Shown: positions 25,012-34,064, counted from the first letter of the stretch. The stretch is 64,000 bases of DNA from Mucilaginibacter tolerans (GCF_030519375.1 NZ_JAUMKB010000021.1:1-64000); one strand, 5' to 3'. Notes: generated by a model from the sequence alone, not told the origin. A program made the numbers and translations.

Positions 25012-25989
25012 TTAAGCCGACTGAACGATGCGCAAAGAATCCTCAAAACGGTCTGTTTGCAGATTGCGTTTGAGCTGATCCATGTGAACCAAAGCGTATA
25101 ATCGCCGGTTGTTCATATCCGCCAGACTGATCTCGCCTGACCATATCCAGTCATTGAATTCACGATAACCGGATCGTGGCATATTGATATCGATTGGCCC
25201 CTGCGGATTGCTAAACAGGACAAATGAAGTGAGGTAGAACGTATGAATAATCTGTTGCATCAGGAAAAAACGGGCATGCTGGTATTCGGTAGGTTCTTCC
25301 TCAAAATAGTTTTGAAGATATTCTTTTTCATCCTTATTGTTAGCGATCAAAAAGTTTCCGGCTATGGCCAGATCGGCATACCGGTCATTTGAAAAAGCCG
25401 CTTCCCAATCTACCAGCCATAGTTTTTCACCATTATAAAGTGTATTTTCCGGTTTCAGATCGCTGTGACTGGATACCATATCTTTGGGGTTACGCGGGTA
25501 GGTTTTGTTAATCCTGTCAAACTGCCGGAATAGTTCGCTAATTTCTTCTTCCGGCATCAATTTCGATTCCAGAAGCTTTTTATTGAAGCGCGCCGCAGCA
25601 TCTATGTATTGAAAAACCGGAAAAAGAGGGAGCGAATGCAGCTTCCTTAAAGCTTTTGGCATTTTTATCCTCGCTTCTTCAACTGGAAAAGGTTTAACAT
25701 CAACAAAATCTGTGATCGCAATCCTGTCGGAAATGCTGGTGTACCACACCTTGGGAGCAACCCCAATTTCAGCACCGGCCCGCATGCAATTGTATTCGCG
25801 TTCCGGATTAGCAAACTCGTCAGTACGCATAATGATGCGGAGCAGGTAAGGTTTACCTTGTATTACTATGCGGTAAACCAAAGCTGATGAAAGCCCGGCA
25901 GTAAGCTGACGGATATCTTCAATATCAGTGGTTCCAAATGCTGCTTGTAAGGCTTTGTCAACAACAGTTCTCTTGTCTTCAGGTATCAT
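25012..25989 (-). CDS. Aminoglycoside/choline-kinase-like phosphotransferase
   Basis: A 325-aa APH/choline kinase fold. The glycine-rich loop is replaced by LTAGLSSALVYRIVI; the ATP-binding lysine is probable in the YLLRI region. The catalytic loop is SSHSDLKPENTLYNGEKLWLVDWEAAFSNDRYADLA, with HxDxxxxN and the metal-binding Asp in VDWE. Choline, ethanolamine or another small alcohol is a more likely substrate than an antibiotic. It lies 38 nt upstream of the BtuF-like gene on the same strand, but that gene has its own -7 box. Confidence 0.83.
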   Translation of the reverse strand: MIPEDKRTVVDKALQAAFGTTDIEDIRQLTAGLSSALVYRIVIQGKPYLLRIIMRTDEFANPEREYNCMRAGAEIGVAPKVWYTSISDRIAITDFVDVKPFPVEEARIKMPKALRKLHSLPLFPVFQYIDAAARFNKKLLESKLMPEEEISELFRQFDRINKTYPRNPKDMVSSHSDLKPENTLYNGEKLWLVDWEAAFSNDRYADLAIAGNFLIANNKDEKEYLQNYFEEEPTEYQHARFFLMQQIIHTFYLTSFVLFSNPQGPIDINMPRSGYREFNDWIWSGEISLADMNNRRLYALVHMDQLKRNLQTDRFEDSLRIVQSA

Positions 25990-26192
25990 GAAATGTTGGC
26001 TTAATTATTGGTAATCAGTCAAATGTATTTATGCTTTTTAAATTTTTTCTGCTTTTGATAATATATTTTTTCCGGCAAACTTTAATTAAAATATTTGCGT
26101 TAACCTAATAGAACCCCCCTGATTTCAGGCTGTAAAAATTCAAAAAAGCGGGCATAAATCCGATCGGATATCTTCAAGTCAACAATAAAGCC

Positions 26193-26200
26193 TAATTTAG
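26193..26200 (+). promoter_or_regulatory. -7-like box 6 nt before the LysE-family start codon
   Basis: TAATTTAG has one mismatch to TAnnTTTG and ends 6 nt before the ATG at 26207. Confidence 0.3.
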
Positions 26201-26206
26201 TCCCCA

Positions 26207-26833
26207 ATGATCTTCTTAACCTTTTTCATTGGCCTTATCGCCAACTTTATTGGGTACATACCGCCGGGGAATATCAATTTGGCATTGGTGCAGATCACCA
26301 TTAACCGGGGTATGAAACAGGCTTTGCAATTTATTACTGCCTTTTCCTGCGTCGAGTTCTTTTTTACTTATTTTATTATGAATGCGGCCGACTGGCTGTC
26401 GATGCAGGTGCACCTGGATACGGCCATCGATTGGGTGATGGTTGTGTTGTTTGGTTCGATGGGAGCAATCACCTGGATGCATCGTAATAAACCACCTAAA
26501 GAGTCAAAAAACTCAAGCCGGGATAGTATTACATACGGCATTTTATTGGGTTTCCTGAACCCGGTGCAAATACCTTTTTGGATGATCACCGGCACTTACC
26601 TGATCACGCATGAATGGATTGAAACAGGCAGATGGCCGCTCGCTCTCTTTAGCGTTGGGTCGGCTGCAGGCGCATTTTTGTGTCTGTTTATTTATGCAAA
26701 GTCGGCGCGATATGTTAGGGATAAACTCGATTTAAGTAACAGGACGATCAATACCGGTATTGCTATTTTATTCTTTTCGTTCTCACTATACCATATTGTA
26801 AAGCAGTTGTATCTGCATGTTTTTAAGCATTAA
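26207..26833 (+). CDS. LysE family amino-acid exporter
   Basis: A 208-aa inner-membrane protein with about six membrane segments. It has the family N-terminus GLIANFIGYIPPGNINLALVQ, the PPGNIN motif being the LysE signature, and GILLGFLNPVQIPFWMITGTY in the second half. It probably exports an amino acid or related compound; the substrate cannot be deduced. It converges on ribF, with the stops adjacent and no room for a terminator between them. Confidence 0.87.
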   Translation: MIFLTFFIGLIANFIGYIPPGNINLALVQITINRGMKQALQFITAFSCVEFFFTYFIMNAADWLSMQVHLDTAIDWVMVVLFGSMGAITWMHRNKPPKESKNSSRDSITYGILLGFLNPVQIPFWMITGTYLITHEWIETGRWPLALFSVGSAAGAFLCLFIYAKSARYVRDKLDLSNRTINTGIAILFFSFSLYHIVKQLYLHVFKH

Positions 26834-27760
26834 TTAGCCCAACAAGCCCAACACTGCTTCCTTATCTCTTCCTAACTGTATTGTTAAATCTTCCAGCGAA
26901 GTAAATTTAATATCACCCCGTACAAAGTGCAGAAATTCCATGCGAATAGGCTGAGTATAGATATCATGGTTGAAATCGAAGATGTTTACTTCGATGTTCC
27001 GGGTAATACCGTTGATAGTAGGGCGGTGACCGATATAGCCCATCCCTTTGTGCTTTTGATCGCCGAGCCATATGTGTACAGCAAATATGCCATCGCCGGG
27101 AATCAGCTTATAAGTTTCTTCTATCAGGATATTGGCTGTAGGATAGCCGATTGTGCGCCCGATTTGATCGCCGCGGTTTACTTTACCGCTGATAAAAAAC
27201 GGGTAACCCAAAAATTCATTTGCCAGTTCGATCTGGTCGCCTAACAAGGCATTGCGGATACGCGTAGAACTCACCGCCACGTCATGAATATCCTGCTCGG
27301 GTATCTCGATCACATTATAACCGTAAACAGGGGCTAATTGTTGCAGATCGGCCAAACTACCCTGGCGGTCTTTGCCAAAGCGGTGGTCATAACCGATTAC
27401 AATGGTTTTAGTCCCGATTTTATTTACCAATACTTCACGGATGTATTCCTCGGCAGTCTGGTTGGAGAAGTCTCTCGAAAAGGGAGTGATGATGAGGTGA
27501 TCGATGCCTAATTGCTCCAATAGATGCGCCTTCTCATCCATGGTGTTGATCATCTTCAAGTCCTGATCTTCAGGATGTATGATCATACGCGGATGAGGAA
27601 AGAACGTCAATATCACTGTTTCGCCGCCCGATGCTTTCGCCAACTGCTTTACCCGCTCAATGATTTTGCGATGTCCCAAATGCACACCATCAAAAGTGCC
27701 GATGGTAACCACCGCATTTTTAACAGGTACAAATTCGTCGATATGATGGTAGATTTTCAT
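26834..27760 (-). CDS. ribF: Bifunctional riboflavin kinase / FAD synthetase
   Basis: Phosphorylates riboflavin to FMN and adenylates FMN to FAD. The 308-aa protein has an N-terminal nucleotidylyltransferase domain with GTFDGVHLGHRKII (~22-35) and the VSSTRIRNAL motif, and a C-terminal kinase domain with IGRTIGYPTANI and GDGIFAVHIW. It lies downstream of truB on the minus strand with a 69-nt gap, the usual Bacteroidota truB-ribF order. Confidence 0.96.
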   Translation of the reverse strand: MKIYHHIDEFVPVKNAVVTIGTFDGVHLGHRKIIERVKQLAKASGGETVILTFFPHPRMIIHPEDQDLKMINTMDEKAHLLEQLGIDHLIITPFSRDFSNQTAEEYIREVLVNKIGTKTIVIGYDHRFGKDRQGSLADLQQLAPVYGYNVIEIPEQDIHDVAVSSTRIRNALLGDQIELANEFLGYPFFISGKVNRGDQIGRTIGYPTANILIEETYKLIPGDGIFAVHIWLGDQKHKGMGYIGHRPTINGITRNIEVNIFDFNHDIYTQPIRMEFLHFVRGDIKFTSLEDLTIQLGRDKEAVLGLLG

Positions 27761-27829
27761 TATTGTGATAACACCGATTCTCTTATGATTACATAGATTA
27801 AGGCCAATGGTTGCCTTGTCGATTAAAAT

Positions 27830-28540
27830 TTACTCGACTGTTGCTTTTAATTCCCTTATTGTGTTGACTAATTCCATTACCTCCCAGGCGTCGCCAATTA
27901 CAAAACTACCGCTACGTGTGCGCCTTAAACGCGATAAATAAGCTCCGTTATTTAAGGCTTTACCAAAGTCGTTTACTAATGAACGGATATAAGTGCCCTT
28001 GCTGCATACTACCTTGAAATCAACTTCCGGCAGTTCAACCCGGGTTATTTCAAACGCCGTGATCGTGACATTGCGAAGGCGAAGCTCGACATCCTCGCCG
28101 CGGCGCGCTTTCTCGTATAGTCGCTCCCCATCAATCTTTACAGCCGAATGGGCAGGAGGGTATTGCTGGATATCTCCAATAAACTGCTCACAAACGGCGT
28201 GTATTTGTTCAGGGCTGATATCGGCGGTACTGAATAATTGCTCCGGTTCGCTTTCCAGGTCGTAGGTTGGGGTAACAGAGCCTAATACCATGGTGCCGGT
28301 ATACTCCTTTTCCTCAGCCTGAAAGTTATCAATCTGCTTAGTCATCTTCCCAGTGCAGATGATGAGCAGGCCTGTAGCAAGCGGATCGAGCGTGCCTGCA
28401 TGGCCCACCTTCAGCTTCAGCGGTTTAAAGGCATTGCGTATTTTGCCCACCACGTCAAAGCTGGTCCATTTATAGGGTTTATTTACCAGTAGTAGCTGCC
28501 CCTCAGCAAATTCTCCTATGTTGGCGAAAGTTCGTTTCAA
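27830..28540 (-). CDS. truB: tRNA pseudouridine-55 synthase
   Basis: Forms pseudouridine 55 in the T-loop of tRNAs. The 236-aa protein has LLLVNKPYKWTSFDVV, the catalytic GHAGTLDPLATGLL (Asp52), YTGTMVLGSVTPTYDLESE, and the YPPAHSAVKIDGERLYEKAR and KGTYIRSLVNDFG motifs. The C-terminal PUA-like extension is short. A perfect -7 box (28555-28562) lies 14 nt before the start. Probably cotranscribed with ribF. Confidence 0.96.
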   Translation of the reverse strand: MKRTFANIGEFAEGQLLLVNKPYKWTSFDVVGKIRNAFKPLKLKVGHAGTLDPLATGLLIICTGKMTKQIDNFQAEEKEYTGTMVLGSVTPTYDLESEPEQLFSTADISPEQIHAVCEQFIGDIQQYPPAHSAVKIDGERLYEKARRGEDVELRLRNVTITAFEITRVELPEVDFKVVCSKGTYIRSLVNDFGKALNNGAYLSRLRRTRSGSFVIGDAWEVMELVNTIRELKATVE

Positions 28541-28554
28541 GTGTGCTTTTTGCG

Positions 28555-28562
28555 CAAAGGTA
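28555..28562 (-). promoter_or_regulatory. -7 box for truB-ribF
   Basis: The minus strand reads TACCTTTG, a perfect TAnnTTTG match 14 nt before the truB ATG. Confidence 0.45.
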
Positions 28563-28656
28563 GGATTATTGTCTGAACTGGCTGAATCGCTGATTAAACA
28601 GATTACCGGATTATGCGGGTGATCGGCGAAATCATCTAATCATTCAAATCAACGAT

Positions 28657-29460
28657 TCATACATTATGCAACGCATTACCCGCGAAATACAGGATAATGA
28701 TAACAGCACCTGCCAGTATACGGTACCAGCCGAATACCTTAAACCCGCGTTTCTCTAAAAAGGTGATAAATGTTTTGATGGCCAGCAGGGCTACAATAAA
28801 GGCAATCACACTGCCGATTAGTAAGAATTTAATATCCTGGTGAAAATTTGGTGTGCTGAAATAGCCATTCTTTTTATAATCCCACAAGTCTTTCACCGTT
28901 GCACCAAACATGGTAGGTACCGCCAGGAAGAAAGAGAATTCAGCTGCTGCAGTACGGCTTAGCTTTTGCGACATACCTCCTACGATAGAAGCAGCAGAGC
29001 GGGAGACCCCAGGTATCATGGCCAAACACTGGAAGAAACCAATTTTCAACGCGGTAATATGGCTAATCTTCTTTTCCTCGTTGATTTGAGGTTTGTTGAA
29101 CCAGTCGTCAACAAACAACAGGATGATACCACCGACTACAAACGAAACTGCTACAATCAGTGGGTTCTCCAACCATTTATCAATGTGTTTCTTTAGCAGC
29201 AGGCCCAATATTATGGCAGGGATTACGCCTATTACCAGTTTGATATAGAAATCGACTGACCGTACAAAGCGCTTAAAGTAGAGTACAACTACAGCCAGGA
29301 TAGCGCCTAACTGGATCACTACTTCAAAAAGCTTTACAAACTCGTCTTTATTGATGCCCATTAATGAGCTGGCTACTACCATGTGACCGGTTGATGATAC
29401 AGGCAAAAACTCAGTCAGTCCTTCGATAATAGCCAGGATGATAACGTGGATGATGTTCAT
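28657..29460 (-). CDS. uppP: Undecaprenyl-diphosphate phosphatase
   Basis: Recycles undecaprenyl diphosphate to the monophosphate lipid carrier used in peptidoglycan and glycan synthesis; low-level bacitracin tolerance follows from this activity. The 267-aa polytopic protein has the two signatures EGLTEFLPVSSTGHMVV (~14-30) and PGVSRSAASIVGG. It sits in the conserved ftsX-DUF3098-uppP-truB-ribF order. The spacer before it is a word repeat. Confidence 0.96.
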   Translation of the reverse strand: MNIIHVIILAIIEGLTEFLPVSSTGHMVVASSLMGINKDEFVKLFEVVIQLGAILAVVVLYFKRFVRSVDFYIKLVIGVIPAIILGLLLKKHIDKWLENPLIVAVSFVVGGIILLFVDDWFNKPQINEEKKISHITALKIGFFQCLAMIPGVSRSAASIVGGMSQKLSRTAAAEFSFFLAVPTMFGATVKDLWDYKKNGYFSTPNFHQDIKFLLIGSVIAFIVALLAIKTFITFLEKRGFKVFGWYRILAGAVIIILYFAGNALHNV

Positions 29461-29472
29461 AGGTGGGGTATA

Positions 29473-29579
29473 GTTGGATTAAGTTAGATTGAGTGAAGTG
29501 GCTGATTAAGTTAAGTGGTTGGTTAGGTTAAAACAATTTAACTTAATCAACTCAATCCAACTTATTCAACCCAATCAAC
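29473..29579. repeat. Paired-arm word repeat in the DUF3098-uppP spacer
   Basis: The left arm 29473-29530 has GATTAAGTT/GATTGAGTG/GGTTGGTTA words. The right arm 29535-29579 has AACTTAATC/AACTCAATC/AACCCAATC words. They are inverted with only a short loop and fill the whole operon spacer. Confidence 0.85.
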
Positions 29580-29845
29580 TACGCGTTAGCAGACGGTTTC
29601 TTCAATATGGCGTAAAAGCCTATAGCGAAACCGGCCAATACCACTACCGGGGCCACAACTATTTTAGTGGTGCTGTAAATATCTGTAGTGCCCGACATCA
29701 GGATAAACCCGAAAATTACCACTGCAATAGCGATGATGAACCAGCGGTAGTTGCTTTTATCAAAAACGAATTTTACGGGAACATGTCCTGCTTCTTTTGA
29801 CGATGTTTTGATGGGACTGGTTGGCTTTGTTTGAACTTGTGCCAT
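29579..29845 (-). CDS. DUF3098 membrane protein
   Basis: An 88-aa protein of a Bacteroidota-specific family, with a polar N-terminus (~1-30), the signature FVFDKSNYRWFIIAIAVVIFGFILMSG, and a second membrane helix (~60-80). It is always found beside ftsX and uppP. The location suggests a role near the cell-division or envelope machinery, but the function is unknown. Confidence 0.9.
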   Translation of the reverse strand: MAQVQTKPTSPIKTSSKEAGHVPVKFVFDKSNYRWFIIAIAVVIFGFILMSGTTDIYSTTKIVVAPVVVLAGFAIGFYAILKKPSANA

Positions 29846-29911
29846 ATATTTAAATTAATGATTGTCTGAATTAGTGATTTTGCTTTCTGCCTTAGTCTTT
29901 TAGACCTCGGC

Positions 29912-30790
29912 TTATCTGTACAGATTAAAGATCTTTAAACGCAAATATTTGTTTACTGCTAAGAATGTGCTGAAGCCGGAAATAAAAATGCCCAAACCTA
30001 CTACTATGGCGAATACGATACCAAACTCGGTGTAGTTTTGCAAGATCACCAGGTCGGGTATTTGTTTTTCGGCTAAATAAAGCGCACCCATGAGTATCAT
30101 GATGGCGATCAGCGCACCTAAAATGCCGTGCCAGATACCGTATAATATAAATGGTTTGCGTATAAAATTCTTTGTTGCGCCTACCAATTGCATCGATTTG
30201 ATCAAAAACCTTTGCGAATAAATTGCCAGACGAATAGTGTTGTTGATGAGCGCTACCGACAGCAATACAAATATGGCAGCAAAACCCAGGATGATCAAAC
30301 TGATGGAAGTCAGGTTCTGGTTCATCTGGTCGACAAGTGATTGCTGATACTTTACCTCTTTGATGACCGGGTTTTTCATCAACTCGGTTTTAAATTTCTC
30401 AATATCCGTATTGTTGGCGTATTGCGCTTTCAGGTAAACATCCAGTGAGCCCGAAAGCGGATTATAGCCCAGGAATTTTACAAAGTCTTCACCAAGATCT
30501 TTTTGCAGGTTGCGGGCGGCGAGTTCTTTGTTGACATACTGCGTTTGTTTTACCATCGGGTTGGCGTCCAGTTGCTTTTGCAGTTGCAACACATCGGTTT
30601 CGTGGGCGCTTTCATCCACATAAATATTCAGCACAATGTTTTCTTTCACATAGCGCGAAAGATTATTGGCATCCACCAGCAAAAGGCCCAGCAAACCGAT
30701 CATCAGCAATACCATTGCGATACCAAAAACGGTTGATATATAAATGGTTTTGGTCTTTTTAGCTGACTCGCTTGCTTCAAATTCTTCCAT
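29912..30790 (-). CDS. ftsX: Cell division protein FtsX
   Basis: Permease-like partner of FtsE that activates peptidoglycan hydrolases at the septum. The 292-aa protein has four membrane segments: one at ~20-40, then after an extracytoplasmic domain three in the C-terminal half around TSISLIILGFAAIFVLLSVALINNTIRLAIY and WHGILGALIAIMILMG. The frame is open 16 codons upstream but that part reads a repeat; the ATG at 30790 (MEEFEASESAKK) is the likely start. FtsE is not adjacent, as is common in Bacteroidota. Confidence 0.93.
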   Translation of the reverse strand: MEEFEASESAKKTKTIYISTVFGIAMVLLMIGLLGLLLVDANNLSRYVKENIVLNIYVDESAHETDVLQLQKQLDANPMVKQTQYVNKELAARNLQKDLGEDFVKFLGYNPLSGSLDVYLKAQYANNTDIEKFKTELMKNPVIKEVKYQQSLVDQMNQNLTSISLIILGFAAIFVLLSVALINNTIRLAIYSQRFLIKSMQLVGATKNFIRKPFILYGIWHGILGALIAIMILMGALYLAEKQIPDLVILQNYTEFGIVFAIVVGLGIFISGFSTFLAVNKYLRLKIFNLYR

Positions 30791-30840
30791 ACGACTTAGA
30801 TATGAGATGTTAGATTTGAGATATGAGATTGATCTCAATG
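30791..30840. repeat. Single-arm word repeat upstream of ftsX
   Basis: Degenerate GATATGAGA/TGTTAGATT words. The same word is used at 42284-42375. It continues the ftsX frame and creates a false N-terminal extension. Confidence 0.6.
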
Positions 30841-31029
30841 TCGCGAAAATAACAATCCTGTCTTTAAAGGTAAAACTTTATGTGTTATTATTATTTGCAA
30901 AGGTGTGCCCTTAACACATTTTAACAAAAATTAACAACAAGGATTATACGATTTTGATGGATTGAAAATGATATGATTTGATCCATCAACAAAATAGGTT
31001 TAAGTTTTGTTAGTTCTGAAAATAGTGTC

Positions 31030-31263
31030 ATGACAAAGCCTGCAAACTCCACCAATAAGCCATCTCCATCTGATACGCCAACGCATCGTCCGCATGATGA
31101 GGGTAATAAAGCCATACGGCATCAAAGTGATAGGCATTACCATGCTGATCAACCTCATGCCGGTGACATAGCTAAAAAGCATGAGAAAGAAGAGCAGCCC
31201 GTAAGCCCAATAAAAACTCCACCCAAAGAAAAGGGAATGGACAAAGGGAAGGTGCAGCCATAG
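31030..31263 (+). CDS. Small Pro/Lys/His-rich hypothetical protein
   Basis: A 77-aa ORF with no hydrophobic segment, rich in Lys, Pro, His and Asp/Glu (TKPANSTNKPSPSDTP, HYHADQPHAGDIAKKHEKEE). It is predicted to be disordered. It is the only plausible gene between the ftsX promoter side and the ABC exporter, and no better ORF covers it. An antisense ORF of similar length exists, so coding status is moderate. No family recognised. Confidence 0.5.
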   Translation: MTKPANSTNKPSPSDTPTHRPHDEGNKAIRHQSDRHYHADQPHAGDIAKKHEKEEQPVSPIKTPPKEKGMDKGKVQP

Positions 31264-31292
31264 ATTTTTAAGACTCAGACCATGGGCTCAAC

Positions 31293-33095
31293 TCACGACT
31301 TCACAATCCCTGCCGAGTTAAACTGCAGATCGTACAGCTTACGGTAGTAACCGTGTTCAATTTTGAGTAGCTCCTGATGTGTGCCCATCTCTTTTATCTC
31401 GCCATGATCCAGGACAATGATCTTATCGGCATTTTGAATGGTGGATAAACGGTGAGCGATAACAATGGCTGTGCGGCCCTGCATCAGCTTATTAATAGCG
31501 TTTTGGATAAGCAATTCAGTCTCGGTATCTACCGATGAGGTAGCCTCATCCAATACCAAAATAGCCGGGTCATACACTAAAGCACGTATGAAAGAGATTA
31601 GCTGGGCCTGACCGGACGACAAGGTAGCGCCACGCTCCATTACATTATAATCATATCCGCCGGGCAATCGCTCAATAAAATCATGAGCGCCTACATCTTT
31701 TGCTGCCGCGACGATTTGCTCGCGGGTAATAGCCGGATTGTTCAAGCTGATATTGTTGGCAATGGTATCTGAAAACAGGAAAACATCCTGTATAACGGTA
31801 GCTATTTGCGAACGAAGGTAGTTCACATCGTATTCCCTTATGTCGATGCCATCTACCTTTGCGGTTCCTTGACCTATTTCATAAAAACGGTTCAGGATAT
31901 TAATAGTGGACGATTTACCTGCTCCCGTAGCGCCAACCAAAGCCAATGTCTCGCCAGGATTAACATGGAAGTTGACGTTTTTGAGTACCCAGTTCTCATC
32001 ATTATAGGCAAACCAAATGTTTTCAAAGGCAATTGCACCACGCAAACTGGCTGGCTTCAGCGTGCCGGTATTAACTGCTACTTCATCTGTATCCAAAACT
32101 TTAAAAATGCGGTCGGCGCCCACCATCCCCATTTGCAGGGTATTGAATTTATCAGCTAACTGCCTTATCGGACGGAACAAGAGGTTAAGTAGTACAATAA
32201 AACTTAATATCATTCCAGGTGTAACCGGGTTATTATGGGTGCCCAGTGAAGCTAGTTGCTGATCTGTCAGAATCCTTTTACAACCGTACCAAACCAGTAA
32301 GGCCATGCTGCATGCAAAAAGTATTTCGACAACCGGGAAAAAGATAGAATAATACCAGTTGGAGCGGATGTTAGCATCGCGGTATTTTTCATTTACAGCT
32401 TTGAACTTCCGCATCTCCTGATCCTCACGAGAGAAGTATTGGATTATGCTGATACCTGAAATATGCTCGGCCAAAAAAGTATTTAAATGCGCTACCTGTG
32501 TGCGCACTTCCTGGAAGGATGATTTGATAGCCTCTTTAAAAACATAGGTAGATAACATCAGGAAAGGCATAGGTATTAGGGTAATGAGCGCCAGCTTCCA
32601 ATCGCTGATCATCATCAGGATAATGATGGCCAATACCAACAGCAGATCGCCAACAATGGAGATCAGTCCCTCCGAAAAAATATCGGCAATGGTTTCCAGG
32701 TCAGATACGGTACGGGTGATGAGCATACCGATTGGTGTGCGGTCGAAATATTTTAACCGCAGGCTCATAATGTGGTTGAACACATCTTTGCGCAGGTCGC
32801 GTATTACAGACTGACCCAACGCATTGGTAGAGTAGGTTTGATAATACTGTACCGCAGTTTGTATGGCTAACTGTGCGATCATCAGCACAACCATCAACAC
32901 CAGGCCGTTGTAGTTATTGGTAAGGATATATTTGTCCAGCGTCAGCTGCATCAAGATAGGCTGCACCAAAGCGCTGCCGGCCAAAAAGATGGTCAGACAG
33001 GCAGCAATGACGAATGTAGCCCTGTAAGGTTTTACATACTTCATCACCCGCCCCAGCAGGTTCCAATCAAGCGCTTTTCCGGTTACGTTAGACAT
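31293..33095 (-). CDS. ABC exporter, fused membrane and ATPase domains
   Basis: A 600-aa MsbA/LmrA-type half-transporter, expected to work as a homodimer. The six-helix membrane domain spans about residues 20-325. The nucleotide-binding domain has Walker A VGATGAGKSS, a Q-loop VIQDVFLFSD, the signature as LSSGQAQ (a variant of LSGGQ), Walker B ILVLDEATSSVD and the switch His in IAHRLSTI. The substrate is not predictable: lipid, glycolipid or drug. It is downstream of truA on the minus strand, with a word repeat filling the gap. Confidence 0.93.
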   Translation of the reverse strand: MSNVTGKALDWNLLGRVMKYVKPYRATFVIAACLTIFLAGSALVQPILMQLTLDKYILTNNYNGLVLMVVLMIAQLAIQTAVQYYQTYSTNALGQSVIRDLRKDVFNHIMSLRLKYFDRTPIGMLITRTVSDLETIADIFSEGLISIVGDLLLVLAIIILMMISDWKLALITLIPMPFLMLSTYVFKEAIKSSFQEVRTQVAHLNTFLAEHISGISIIQYFSREDQEMRKFKAVNEKYRDANIRSNWYYSIFFPVVEILFACSMALLVWYGCKRILTDQQLASLGTHNNPVTPGMILSFIVLLNLLFRPIRQLADKFNTLQMGMVGADRIFKVLDTDEVAVNTGTLKPASLRGAIAFENIWFAYNDENWVLKNVNFHVNPGETLALVGATGAGKSSTINILNRFYEIGQGTAKVDGIDIREYDVNYLRSQIATVIQDVFLFSDTIANNISLNNPAITREQIVAAAKDVGAHDFIERLPGGYDYNVMERGATLSSGQAQLISFIRALVYDPAILVLDEATSSVDTETELLIQNAINKLMQGRTAIVIAHRLSTIQNADKIIVLDHGEIKEMGTHQELLKIEHGYYRKLYDLQFNSAGIVKS

Positions 33096-33099
33096 TTTT

Positions 33100-33195
33100 A
33101 TTTACGAATTTAGATTTACGATTTACGATTGGCTTTACTTCTTCAGACGCCACTACAGGGTTCAAATCTAAAATCGTAATTCGTAAATATAAAAT
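33100..33195. repeat. Paired-arm word repeat between truA and the ABC exporter
   Basis: The left arm 33100-33130 has ATTTACGA/TTTAGATTTACG words. The right arm 33162-33190 has the complementary TCTAAAATCGTAA/TTCGTAAAT words. The arms are inverted around about 31 nt. Confidence 0.8.
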
Positions 33196-33203
33196 CATCA
33201 CTA

Positions 33204-34004
33204 TTACAAATATGGATATTTTACTTCCGTTAAATACAACCCGCAAGCCGGTACCGATGTTCCTGCATTGCTGCGGTTTTTGCTTTCGATGATCGCCCGC
33301 ACATCTTCCGGCTGAATCTCTTTACGGCCCACCTGCATTAAAGTCCCCACTATAGCGCGTACCATGTTACGCAAAAAGCGATCGGCTGTGATATGGAAAA
33401 CCAGGCAATGTTTGCTGTAAACCCATTCGGCCCGTGTTATTTTACAATTATTGGTATAGGTTTGCGTATTAGATTTGCTGAAGCAGCTAAAATCGGTATG
33501 CTCCATAATGATGCGCGCCGCAGCATTCATCAGGGCAATGTCCGGTTTATCCCTTAACTGCCACGAATGATTGATCTTGAACGGATCCTTATTAAAATGT
33601 ACATGATACTCATATGAACGTGAAGTGGCATCAAACCGTGCATGCGCCTCGGCATCAACCGGAATAATACGTTTTATAGCTATGGTATTGGGTAAAATAG
33701 CATTTAAACTATTAGCGGTTTTTATTAAGTCGATAGTCGATGGACCGGGGCCGATAGCTTGTTTATCCATTGACCATTGACTATTGACCGTTGACCCCAC
33801 GTCGAAATGCAAAAAAAAATCTCTCGCATGTACGCCGGTATCTGTACGGCCACAACCTATAGTCTCAATAGGCTGGCGCAAAACAGTATAAAGTGCATCA
33901 TTCAACACTTCCTGCACAGTAACCGCATTGGGCTGTACCTGCCAGCCGTGAAAATCGGTACCGTCGTAAGCCAGTTCAATAAAATAGCGTTGTTTTTCGG
34001 ACAC
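33204..34004 (-). CDS. truA: tRNA pseudouridine(38-40) synthase with repeat-derived insertion
   Basis: Modifies U38-U40 in the tRNA anticodon stem. The 266-aa protein has YDGTDFHGWQVQPNAVTVQ, the catalytic GCGRTDTGVHARD (Asp55), HARFDATSRSYEYH and FLRNMVRAIVGTLMQVGR. The loop after FFLHFD (residues ~69-91) is longer than expected and is encoded partly by four heptamers at 33769-33796. The start is GTG at 34004, 4 nt after a perfect -7 box, so the mRNA may be leaderless. Confidence 0.94.
   Translation of the reverse strand: MSEKQRYFIELAYDGTDFHGWQVQPNAVTVQEVLNDALYTVLRQPIETIGCGRTDTGVHARDFFLHFDVGSTVNSQWSMDKQAIGPGPSTIDLIKTANSLNAILPNTIAIKRIIPVDAEAHARFDATSRSYEYHVHFNKDPFKINHSWQLRDKPDIALMNAAARIIMEHTDFSCFSKSNTQTYTNNCKITRAEWVYSKHCLVFHITADRFLRNMVRAIVGTLMQVGRKEIQPEDVRAIIESKNRSNAGTSVPACGLYLTEVKYPYL
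33769..33796. repeat. Four-unit heptamer run inside truA
   Basis: Four contiguous 7-bp units: ATTGACC, ATTGACT, ATTGACC and GTTGACC. They are read in frame as part of the TruA loop around STVNSQWSMD. Confidence 0.85.
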
Positions 34005-34008
34005 GAGG

Positions 34009-34016
34009 CAAAGTTA
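34009..34016 (-). promoter_or_regulatory. -7 box 4 nt before the truA start codon
   Basis: The minus strand reads TAACTTTG, a perfect match, followed by CCTC and then the GTG start. Confidence 0.55.
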
Positions 34017-34064
34017 AATTTTGATTTACGATTTAAGAATTATCAATTACGATTTGAAAGTCAT
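34017..34064. repeat. Word repeat between truA and the DUF4293 gene
   Basis: Degenerate GATTTACGA and CAATTACGA words, the same word family as 33100-33195. Confidence 0.55.

Noticed and set aside
30921..31115. Minus-strand ORF antisense to the small Pro/Lys/His-rich ORF
   Set aside because: Composition looks random and it has no start context; the plus-strand frame is more plausible.
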